Assembly (NCBI GenBank): GCA_015231825.1
Contig: JADGAV010000022.1
Span: 1 to 62,500, forward strand
DNA length: 62,500 bases
Origin: SAR324 cluster bacterium
GTDB lineage: Bacteria; SAR324; NAC60-12
Direction: 5' to 3'
Positions 54,018 to 61,058 of the stretch are shown piece after piece. How positions within the stretch are numbered: position 1 is the stretch's first letter; each line of letters begins with the position of its first letter. A program made the translations under genes and the position numbers. The notes beneath the pieces are model-generated. The model did not search any database and was not told where the DNA came from. It saw only the letters and a list, made by a program, of their open reading frames with translations.

Positions 54018-55052
54018 ATGAAGAAAAAAATAGTGATTTGCGCCGATGGCACCTGGAACCGTCCGGAAAATAATTTAAAAAAGGACTTCCCCAGCAATGT
54101 TCTCAAGCTGGCACGAGCCATCCGTCCTTTGGGCAAAAACAATACCTCGCAGCAGGTATTCTACGATTGGGGCATCGGTTCCTATTATGATCCGCTGCTC
54201 GGCGGAGCCACCGGAAAAGGACTGCATAAAAATATCATGGACTGCTATCGCTATCTCGTCCAAAATTATTCCGCGGGAGATGATCTTTATTTGTTCGGTT
54301 TCAGCAGGGGGGCCTACACGATCAGGTGCCTCTGCGGTCTGATCAACAACTGCGGGATTCTCAAGAGATCCGAGGCCCGGCTGATTCAACAAGCATTTGA
54401 GCACTACAAACGGAGCGGGAAAGCATATGCGCCGGAAGGAAGCGAATCCAAAAAATTTAGAGCGCAGCATTCCCACCAATCTCGCGAAGTTCTGTTCGTC
54501 GGAGTTTGGGACACTGTCGGCGCCATGGGAATTCCCCTTTCCTTCCTGGGCCTTTTCGACGACAAAGACGAATTTTATGATGCAAAAATTGGAAAAAATG
54601 TTCGCATCGCCAGGCATGCTTTGGCTATTGATGAACACCGCAGCGATTTTGTGCCCACCCTCTGGATCCCTCAGCAGAATCTGGATATTCAGCAGGTCTG
54701 GTTTGCCGGTTCCCATAGTGATATTGGAGGAGCCTATCGTGCCGATAACGATGGATCGCTGTTGTCTGATATTCCTCTTCTATGGATGCAGCAGGAAGCA
54801 GCCGGCGCAGGTCTCGCCATTGAAAAGCACCTTGAACAGCATGCCAAAGCAAGCCCCATGGCTACCATCCACGAATCGAGAAGAAGCTTTTATCGCATCA
54901 AAAAACGGTACTACCGAGCTCTCAATCATCAAAAAGGAACCGTCCTCATTCATCATTCAGTCAAAGATCGGTGGGATCAAATTCCCCAGTATTCTCCTCC
55001 CAACCTGAAAGAATACCTCGACCGTTACGATTGGCCCAATCCCCTGATATAA
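54018..55052 (+). CDS. DUF2235 alpha/beta-hydrolase-type protein
   Basis: The 344-residue protein begins MKKKIVICADGTWNRPENN, the DUF2235 start, and contains LFGFSRGAYTIRCLCGLI with the nucleophile elbow G-F-S-R-G at 94-98 (Ser96). Asp and His candidates lie in FAGSHSDIGGAY and later. The DUF2235 family includes the phospholipase effectors of type VI secretion (Tle1) and many uncharacterised cytosolic proteins. No VgrG, Hcp or immunity gene is next to it here, so an effector role is not supported. GGAGCAGAGG precedes the ATG. Confidence 0.82.
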   Translation: MKKKIVICADGTWNRPENNLKKDFPSNVLKLARAIRPLGKNNTSQQVFYDWGIGSYYDPLLGGATGKGLHKNIMDCYRYLVQNYSAGDDLYLFGFSRGAYTIRCLCGLINNCGILKRSEARLIQQAFEHYKRSGKAYAPEGSESKKFRAQHSHQSREVLFVGVWDTVGAMGIPLSFLGLFDDKDEFYDAKIGKNVRIARHALAIDEHRSDFVPTLWIPQQNLDIQQVWFAGSHSDIGGAYRADNDGSLLSDIPLLWMQQEAAGAGLAIEKHLEQHAKASPMATIHESRRSFYRIKKRYYRALNHQKGTVLIHHSVKDRWDQIPQYSPPNLKEYLDRYDWPNPLI

Positions 55053-55067
55053 CAGCTTGCATATACC

Positions 55068-55264
55068 GGGGACATAATACTTATAGTGTCATTATCAATA
55101 TTGTGTCCCCGTATTAAAATTACCCCCCCCCCGGGCTGGATTTATGGCACGATGTTTGATTATATGAGCAAGGGTATCGAAGAAATTGCCGTATTAAAGA
55201 GCAACATTTTCCCCGGTCGTTATAAAGATCGTGTCTTAACCGTAATAATAAGTATTGTGTCCCC
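55068..55264. mobile_element. MITE-like remnant with 16-bp terminal inverted repeats
   Basis: GGGGACATAATACTTA at 55068-55083 and TAAGTATTGTGTCCCC at 55249-55264 are inverted at 15 of 16 positions, enclosing 197 bp. A third inverted copy of the GGGGACA end is at 55096-55110 (CAATATTGTGTCCCC). No transposase is present. GGGGACA ends resemble those seen around some REP-associated or Y1-type transposase genes; that link is only a resemblance. Confidence 0.5.
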
Positions 55265-55327
55265 ATTTAAAAAGGCCAATTTCGACGGCGAAACTTTTGG
55301 TTTACTTTTTTTGAAATCTGGGGAATA

Positions 55328-55465
55328 CTGAAGAAAGCGAAGAAACGGTTAAAGAAGAGGGTCGTTTACGGCTTTACAATTTTAGTTTTTTTTGTAGTAT
55401 GGTTGATTGGCCAATTTTTGCTCGTAACCGGAATATATTTCAGACGGCAAAAACGACGCATTTGA
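55328..55465 (+). CDS. Possible 45-residue single-span membrane peptide (non-ATG start)
   Basis: The frame to TGA 55463-55465 has no ATG, GTG or TTG; a CTG at 55328 is the only near-start, with GGGGA just before it. It encodes a lysine/arginine-rich N-terminus (KKAKKRLKKRVV), a hydrophobic stretch of about 24 residues (YGFTILVFFVVWLIGQFLLV) and a basic end (RRQKRRI). This layout is convincing for a small bitopic protein but the start is weak, so it could also be a decayed gene. Confidence 0.3.
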   Translation: MKKAKKRLKKRVVYGFTILVFFVVWLIGQFLLVTGIYFRRQKRRI

Positions 55466-55511
55466 ATTCGTGCACCACTGAATATTCAGAACAGAGAAAG
55501 ATAGGGTCCTG

Positions 55512-58292
55512 ATGGAAAAAATACTGATCGTTGATGATGACCAGCAGGTGCGAAAAATGCTTTTCAAGCATCTCTCTAGAAGCTACAAGGTGTTCAGCGC
55601 GGACAATGGCGAGGAAGGATTGAAAGTCTTTCAATCAGAAAAACCTCAACTCACCATTTTAGATTTGAAGATGCCCATAATGGACGGCATTGAATTTTTA
55701 AAGCATGCCGGGCTCAGTTCATTTGAGGACCGTTCGGTCATCGTTTCAACAGGATTCGGTGATGATCGCGATATTGAAACGTGTTTTCAACTGGGGGTAC
55801 AGTCATTTCTCCGAAAACCGGTCAATCTGATTGAACTGGATGGTTTGATCCGACATGCTTTTGATCGGATTCAAAGTTTGTCTGAAATCAGAAAATTGAA
55901 CACCCGGATGAGTTCTTTGCTGAAGCATGTTCCCGACATTATCTGGGAATGCGATCCGGATCTGAAGATCACTTATGTCAGTGAGAATGTGAATCAAATG
56001 CTCGGCTATTCGCCGGAGGATCTTTTGGGAAAACCGATCTCTTCGCTTCTGACCGAAGATGATGTCGGTGAATTCTATTTTAAAATAAGGAAGGGAGTTG
56101 ACGAATTCCACCCTGAAGTACGAGGCTTGTCTCTCGAATTTAAGGATTCCCATGATGAGATGATTCCATTGCAGATTTCCGCCAAAGAAATCTACGACAA
56201 AGAAGGAAATTCAGTGGGCATTGTTGGAAGCGCACGAGATATGAGGCCATTTTCCCAGTTTTCCAAAGGCATCGAAAAGATTACCGGGAAGATGACGATC
56301 CAGGTGGATGAAAAGATGCGTCTGATCTCCGCCGATGAATCTGCCCAAAGTTATTTTAAAGAGGCGTTGGAAGATGGCGATGAGTTTCCTGACTTTTCCT
56401 CCTTCTTGTGTGATCCCTCTGTTTCAGCACTTTTTCAATTTTCCTTTGACCAAAAGGAAGATCTTCCTTTCCCGGTCGAAATCAAGCTTTCCGATGCTTC
56501 AGGAACGGATCGCCATTTTAATATTCAGTTTCACTATCAGCACGAAGGTGAATGTCTGGAAGGGCACCTGGATCCTGTCGGGATGGAAGAGCAGCTCAAC
56601 TTGATCAGTGAGAAGGTAGAAAAGCAGGATGAATCTCTGCAGGCTGCTATTCTCTTTGATCCGGAAATGCAGAAAAGCATCTTGAAGGACAGTCACAATT
56701 TGACCGAGGAACTCTTGGATTTAATCAAGGCATTAACCATATTCGCATTCGAAAGCGGACATCATTTCAACCTGGAGGAGTACCGCAAGTTCATTCAGGG
56801 AAAGCCCGTCTACAGTTACATTGAGACACTGCGTTTACTGGGCAATAAAATACATGGTCTGAAAGGAACTTCCGGTTTCCTGATTTCCCAGTCAAAGGCT
56901 TTGTGCCACCGGATGGAAGACATCACCCGACCCTTGGCAGAAAACAAACTGGTCCTCACAGAATCATTATCGTCTCTCCTGAAGCAATTTATTTTCAAAG
57001 TCCAGGAGATGCTGGAAAAATTCGAGAAAAACACAAACGAAGCATTTAATATCGATGACTGGCTGGAAAAAATAGACCAGGCCCTGGAGCAGGCAACAGA
57101 ATATGTGGGTGATCAGTCCGAGGCTTTTTCGCAGCTGATTTCCGAACGCGGGACAGACAAAGGTGAAGTTCGCAACCGCAGGGTTGAGGAACATCTTTCC
57201 GTGTCTCAAATCGGCTATGAACGCCTGTCCGAGCTTGTACAAAATTTATATCAAAAACTTTCGGCACCGCTTTCCCAGGAAGAATTGATTGAATCCGGAA
57301 CAATGTACAATGAATTTTTAAACACCCATCAGCAGATCAAAAAAATTCCGGTGAACCTGTCACGATACGAGCGCCTGGTGCCCAGCATTGCAGAGCAGTA
57401 TGAAAAAGATGCCATCTTCATTTATAAGGATCACCTTGTGCTGGCTGACCAGGAATTCTGGAATTCCATGCATGAAATTTTCAATCATACCCTGAAGAAT
57501 GCAGTCATCCACGGCTTAGAGAAAGCCGAAGAACGAGAGGCTGCAGGAAAAGACAGAACTGGTCGGATCACTGTTGAAATCCTAGAAGATGCCCTGCACA
57601 TCTATGTCTCTGTCATCGACGATGGCAGAGGGATTGATTTAGAAAAAATCAAACAAAAAGCCATAGAAAATGATGTTGTTTCTGCAGAAGAACTGCAAAA
57701 CCTCAGTCAATCTGAAATCTTCAATCTGGTGTTCATCCAGGGAGTTTCAACCGCGGAAAGCCTGGACGACAATGCCGGGCGGGGAGTGGGCATGAATGCG
57801 GTTCATGAAGCCATGCGCCGGTTCAATGGAAGCTGCCTGATCAGTTCCGAGCGGGGAGAAGGGTCAAAATGGACATTCTCGTTTCCGAAACGCAGCGTTT
57901 CTCTTCCTTGCCTGATTGTCAAGATCGGTGCTTTCCGAATTGCTGTTCCTGAGGGTCAGGTTGAAGGATTTTTTGAATACGATACAAAACTGATCAGGCA
58001 GTTGGATCAACGCCCATTCTATGTCTATCAGGAAAGTGCAGTGGCCTTGTTGAATTCACAGAAGATTTTTGATGAGGAAGTTATCGTTGATGAAAACAGA
58101 AGCAAAAATGTTTTGCTCCTCAATCCGCAGGACAAGAGCAAAATGGGTCTGGTGATCAATGAGATCCTTTATCACGCCACACTGCCCATTCTGGAATTGC
58201 CGGTACAATACCGCGGACTGCCGCTATATGTGGGTGCAGTTCTGTATGGCAGCGAGCTGGTTTTGGTGCTCAATGTTAATAAAATGGTCTAG
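55512..58292 (+). CDS. CheA-like hybrid kinase: receiver-PAS-HPt-HATPase-CheW
   Basis: The 926-residue protein runs in order: receiver (1-120; Asp51 in ILDLKMP), PAS (about 135-245), a region of unclear fold, an HPt-like helix with phospho-acceptor His448 in IHGLKGTSGFL, a long helical section, and the CheA-type ATPase. In the ATPase the N box is NHTLKNAVIHGLE (Asn663), then DDGRGIDLEKI and VFIQGVSTAESLDDNAGRGVGMNAV. A CheW-like domain follows (about 795-926). It lacks the usual CheA order (HPt first). It probably forms an array with a chemoreceptor and CheW-type scaffold and passes phosphate to receivers. The receiver closely resembles that of the next gene. Confidence 0.85.
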   Translation: MEKILIVDDDQQVRKMLFKHLSRSYKVFSADNGEEGLKVFQSEKPQLTILDLKMPIMDGIEFLKHAGLSSFEDRSVIVSTGFGDDRDIETCFQLGVQSFLRKPVNLIELDGLIRHAFDRIQSLSEIRKLNTRMSSLLKHVPDIIWECDPDLKITYVSENVNQMLGYSPEDLLGKPISSLLTEDDVGEFYFKIRKGVDEFHPEVRGLSLEFKDSHDEMIPLQISAKEIYDKEGNSVGIVGSARDMRPFSQFSKGIEKITGKMTIQVDEKMRLISADESAQSYFKEALEDGDEFPDFSSFLCDPSVSALFQFSFDQKEDLPFPVEIKLSDASGTDRHFNIQFHYQHEGECLEGHLDPVGMEEQLNLISEKVEKQDESLQAAILFDPEMQKSILKDSHNLTEELLDLIKALTIFAFESGHHFNLEEYRKFIQGKPVYSYIETLRLLGNKIHGLKGTSGFLISQSKALCHRMEDITRPLAENKLVLTESLSSLLKQFIFKVQEMLEKFEKNTNEAFNIDDWLEKIDQALEQATEYVGDQSEAFSQLISERGTDKGEVRNRRVEEHLSVSQIGYERLSELVQNLYQKLSAPLSQEELIESGTMYNEFLNTHQQIKKIPVNLSRYERLVPSIAEQYEKDAIFIYKDHLVLADQEFWNSMHEIFNHTLKNAVIHGLEKAEEREAAGKDRTGRITVEILEDALHIYVSVIDDGRGIDLEKIKQKAIENDVVSAEELQNLSQSEIFNLVFIQGVSTAESLDDNAGRGVGMNAVHEAMRRFNGSCLISSERGEGSKWTFSFPKRSVSLPCLIVKIGAFRIAVPEGQVEGFFEYDTKLIRQLDQRPFYVYQESAVALLNSQKIFDEEVIVDENRSKNVLLLNPQDKSKMGLVINEILYHATLPILELPVQYRGLPLYVGAVLYGSELVLVLNVNKMV

Positions 58293-58342
58293 TCCGTCGA
58301 ATCAAGTACGCCTCCTTTCCGGATCAAGTCAAGAAATATGCA

Positions 58343-60049
58343 ATGGGAAAAATATTGATCATAGACGACGATCCTTTTGTGAGAAATGTCCTCTCTAAAT
58401 GCTTATCGAAAGAAGACCATCAGGTATATACCGCAAAGGAGGGTAGAGAAGGTCTGGCATTGCTGCAGAAAAATCATCCGCAAGTGATCATACTCGATCT
58501 AAAAATGCCGGGGATGGGGGGAATCGAATTTCTGCAGCAGCTGAAGCCGAAGATCGGAAATCCTTATTCAGTGATCGTCTTGACCGGTTATGATACCGAT
58601 CAGGATATTGAACACTGCTACCAGTTGGGGATTCAGTTTTTTCTAAGAAAACCGGTCAACCTACTGGAATTGAAGGGTTTGGTGCAGCGTACTTTTGAGC
58701 TCACAAGTTATGCTTTAGAACTGAAACGGGAAATCGAAGCGAAGGAGCATGCCTATCAAATCTTAAAAAGCACCTTTGACGGGATGGCGGAAGGCGTGCT
58801 CACACTGGATTCGAATTTTCGAATTCAGATGATTTCTGAAAAAGCGTGCCGTATCATTGGTATTTCTCAGGAAGAGGCGCTGCAAAAACCGGCTGCCGCC
58901 ATTCTGGGGACCGCGGTTGCGGGAGCATCAGGCGTATTGAATCAACAGAAAAACCCGAGTGCAAGGGTCTCAGAAATTCAAACCCGCCTGCTTTGTCCTT
59001 CCGGCGCAGTGATTCCGGTCAGCCTTTCAATTGTTCCTCTGCAGCAGGCTTCACCCAGTGTTCGCTGGCTGCTTTTTTTTCGTGATGAAAGGGAAGAAGA
59101 ACGAACGATGCGTGAAAAGATCCACGGCGGCTTTTTCGGGCAGATCATCAGTACTGATCCAAAAATGAAAGAAATATTTCAACTGGTGGATAATGTGGCC
59201 GCGACCAACGCGACGGTCCTGATTCAGGGGGAAAGCGGTACCGGAAAAGAACTGCTTGCACGCGAAATCCATGAAAGAAGCCGCAGAGCCCAAAAACCCT
59301 TTCACGCCGTCAATTGTGCCGCGATTCCTGACAATTTGCTGGAAAGCGAGTTTTTTGGCCATGAGCGAGGCTCCTTTACCGGAGCAGGGCAGACCAAACC
59401 CGGACGTTTCGAACTGGCAAACGGCGGGACTCTCTTTCTTGATGAAATTGGGGAAATTCCCTTTGAACTGCAGGGGAAACTGTTGCGTGCTCTTCAAGAA
59501 CAGAGCTTTGAACATGTTGGAGGGATCAAAACCATTCAGGTGGATGTCCGCATCATTGCAGCCAGCAGCAGAGATTTGCAGAAAATGGTGGATGAGCACC
59601 TTTATCGGGTTGAGCTCTACTATCGTCTGGATGTTGTTTCCTTCAACCTGCCGCCTCTTCGCGAACGGCCCCATGACATCCCGCTCCTGGTTTCCTACTT
59701 TATCAAAACCCTCAACAAGGAGCAAAATCGAGAAGTATATGGAATCTCCCCCGAAGCTCTCAAACAACTGCTCCACTATCCATGGCCCGGAAACATCAGG
59801 GAACTCTATCACGGCATTGAACACGCATTTGCCATCGGTCATGATAACCTGATCCGAAAAAAACACCTGCCAGAGAAAATACAAAACAATTTTTCACAAA
59901 CGGTACAAGAAAGCACAAAGCCCAAAAGTGAAAAAGAGTCGATTCTCTTTGCCCTGGAACAGGCCAATTTCCACAAGGGAAAAACGGCCTCCTTTCTGGG
60001 AATTTCTCCTGCAACCCTTTATCGGAAACGTAAAAAATACCAGATTTGA
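58343..60049 (+). CDS. NtrC-family sigma-54 activator with receiver and PAS
   Basis: The 568-residue protein has a receiver (Asp52 in ILDLKMPGMGG), a PAS-like domain (about 135-250), and an AAA+ domain with Walker A GESGTGKE (296-303), the sigma-54 contact loop GSFTGA (343-348) and Walker B TLFLDE. A Fis-type helix-turn-helix ends the protein (HKGKTASFLGISPATLYRKRKKY). The usual loop is GAFTGA; Ala to Ser here is a conservative change seen in some active activators. It opens promoters in response to phosphorylation, likely by the CheA-like kinase 50 bp upstream. The 40-bp repeats and a sigma-54 promoter just downstream are its likely targets. Confidence 0.92.
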   Translation: MGKILIIDDDPFVRNVLSKCLSKEDHQVYTAKEGREGLALLQKNHPQVIILDLKMPGMGGIEFLQQLKPKIGNPYSVIVLTGYDTDQDIEHCYQLGIQFFLRKPVNLLELKGLVQRTFELTSYALELKREIEAKEHAYQILKSTFDGMAEGVLTLDSNFRIQMISEKACRIIGISQEEALQKPAAAILGTAVAGASGVLNQQKNPSARVSEIQTRLLCPSGAVIPVSLSIVPLQQASPSVRWLLFFRDEREEERTMREKIHGGFFGQIISTDPKMKEIFQLVDNVAATNATVLIQGESGTGKELLAREIHERSRRAQKPFHAVNCAAIPDNLLESEFFGHERGSFTGAGQTKPGRFELANGGTLFLDEIGEIPFELQGKLLRALQEQSFEHVGGIKTIQVDVRIIAASSRDLQKMVDEHLYRVELYYRLDVVSFNLPPLRERPHDIPLLVSYFIKTLNKEQNREVYGISPEALKQLLHYPWPGNIRELYHGIEHAFAIGHDNLIRKKHLPEKIQNNFSQTVQESTKPKSEKESILFALEQANFHKGKTASFLGISPATLYRKRKKYQI

Positions 60050-60094
60050 AGCGCCTACATGTTTGAATCTGAAAATACCCTCTACTGCAGAATT

Positions 60095-60190
60095 CCTCAT
60101 CCCACTCTTATTCTTAATCTTCATCCTATTCTTAATCTTAATCTTCCCCTATTCCTGATTATGATCACGATTATGAATATGATTGAGAGG
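60095..60190. repeat. Degenerate hexanucleotide-periodic repeat tract (copy 2)
   Basis: Read on the minus strand, the units are ATTAAG, ATTAAG, AATAGG, ATGAAG, ATTAAG, AATAAG and, on the other end, AATCAT, ATTCAT, AATCGT, GATCAT, AATCAG. It resembles copy 1 at 45056-45132 in period and purine/pyrimidine bias, and in orientation. The tract begins 46 bp after the activator gene. Confidence 0.65.
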
Positions 60191-60294
60191 TTCTATTCCA
60201 CAAAGACGAAACCGATTTCTGATCGCCCGGGATTCAATCCTGTGCGTAATCGTTTGCAATCCGTCGACTCCTTGCGATGCTTTTCATAGAATTT

Positions 60295-60397
60295 CGTTCA
60301 TTCATTTTCGTTCGCAATTCAAGCACTGCCAAATAAATCGTTCATTTTCGTTCAAATTTATGCGAGACGTTTTAAAATCGTTCATTTTCGTTCAAAT
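60295..60397 (+). promoter_or_regulatory. Three direct repeats on a 40-bp period (putative enhancer sites)
   Basis: TTCATTTTCGTTC recurs at 60301, 60341 and 60381, exactly 40 bp apart. The second and third copies share CGTTCATTTTCGTTCA, which itself is two CGTTCA half-sites 10 bp apart; the first copy is degenerate. All half-sites fall on one helix face. They lie 69-171 bp upstream of the sigma-54 promoter, the usual distance for an enhancer-binding protein. Confidence 0.65.
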
Positions 60398-60465
60398 AAC
60401 CTGTCTATATTGTTTTTTATCCAAATGGCAAGGTCTAGATTACTGTTATATTTAACTATTTTTGA

Positions 60466-60481
60466 TGGCACAGAATAAGCA
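60466..60481 (+). promoter_or_regulatory. Sigma-54 promoter for the STAS-MCP genes
   Basis: TGGCACAGAATAAGCA has the full -24 element TGGCAC and the exact GG-N10-GC spacing (GG 60467-60468, GC 60479-60480). The -12 box reads AAGC rather than the preferred TTGC. Transcription should start near 60492, about 130 bp before the STAS start codon. It lies downstream of the three direct repeats. Confidence 0.65.
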
Positions 60482-60624
60482 GAAGGAGCAGGAAGGTAAT
60501 TTATGAAGACATGATCGTTTCATTTCAATGAGATTGCCATGAAAAATGGTTCTCGAAATGAAAAAGGCAGGTCCCCATATTTTCACTCATCATACCAAAT
60601 CCGTTAAAAAGCCAGGAAAAAGAC

Positions 60625-60963
60625 ATGTCCAATCAATCAACCCGCTTTCTATCCGAAGAAAATTTCACCATCGATGAAGCGGGAAAGCGGGGAGTTTTGA
60701 AATTGGAAGGCGAACTGACGATGGAACAGGCAGTTGATATCAAGGAAACACTGCTTTCTGCGCTGGTCCAGGTTGAACATTTGTCTTTAAACCTGGAAGA
60801 GGGAACGGTCTTTGATCTTTCCTTCGTTCAATTGCTCTACTCTGCCTATCAAACGGCCTTGTCCATGAACAAAAGTCTAACCTTAAGAGGCGCCTGTCCA
60901 GCGGATTTAAAGCAAATCGTCAAAGAGTCGGGGTATAACCAGCATCAATGGCTGCCGATTTAA
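60625..60963 (+). CDS. STAS-domain protein
   Basis: The 112-residue protein is of the STAS type: RGVLKLEGELTMEQAVDIKETLL is the first strand and helix, LSLNLEEGTVFDLSFVQLLYSAYQTA the second part, then NKSLTLRGACPADLKQIV. Anti-sigma antagonists of this type are usually phosphorylated on a Ser or Thr in the 'D.SG' loop; here it reads DLSFVQ, so Ser is present but the glycine is not. It may regulate a partner-switch, or act as a structural adaptor in the chemosensory cluster. AGGAAAAAGAC precedes the ATG; the chemoreceptor follows after 95 bp. Confidence 0.72.
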   Translation: MSNQSTRFLSEENFTIDEAGKRGVLKLEGELTMEQAVDIKETLLSALVQVEHLSLNLEEGTVFDLSFVQLLYSAYQTALSMNKSLTLRGACPADLKQIVKESGYNQHQWLPI

Positions 60964-61058
60964 AAATAGTCTGTTGTCTATTTTTAATGGTGTTCTTCAG
61001 ATGACGAAAATAACCCAAAGAGCACAAATCTAATATTAACCATTCAAGGGAGAAAATT

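Larger units (their letters stand above)
55053..55511. other. Intergenic region with a degenerate element and a small frame
   Basis: The 459 bp between DUF2235 and the kinase gene contain the 197-bp inverted-repeat element at 55068-55264, a C10 run at 55123-55132, and a possible small membrane-protein frame at 55328-55465. A GG-N9-GC pattern at about 55408 was tested as a sigma-54 site and fails the spacing. Confidence 0.6.
60050..60624. other. Intergenic region, 575 bp, densely structured
   Basis: No gene is supported; a 22-codon frame at 60539-60607 lacks a ribosome site. The region contains a hexamer-periodic tract, three upstream direct repeats and a sigma-54 promoter, described separately, all ahead of the STAS gene. 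Confidence 0.7.

Noticed and set aside
54018..55052. Type VI secretion phospholipase effector
   Set aside because: DUF2235 fold is present but no VgrG, Hcp, adaptor or immunity gene is near.
55068..55264. Complete insertion sequence
   Set aside because: The element is only 197 bp and has no transposase or long frame, so I call it MITE-like.
55405..55425. Sigma-54 promoter before the kinase gene (GG...GC around 55408)
   Set aside because: Only nine bases separate GG and GC; the required spacing is ten.
60295..60397. CRISPR-like array
   Set aside because: The period is only 40 bp, with a 13-21 bp core and three units, the first degenerate; phased binding sites explain it better.
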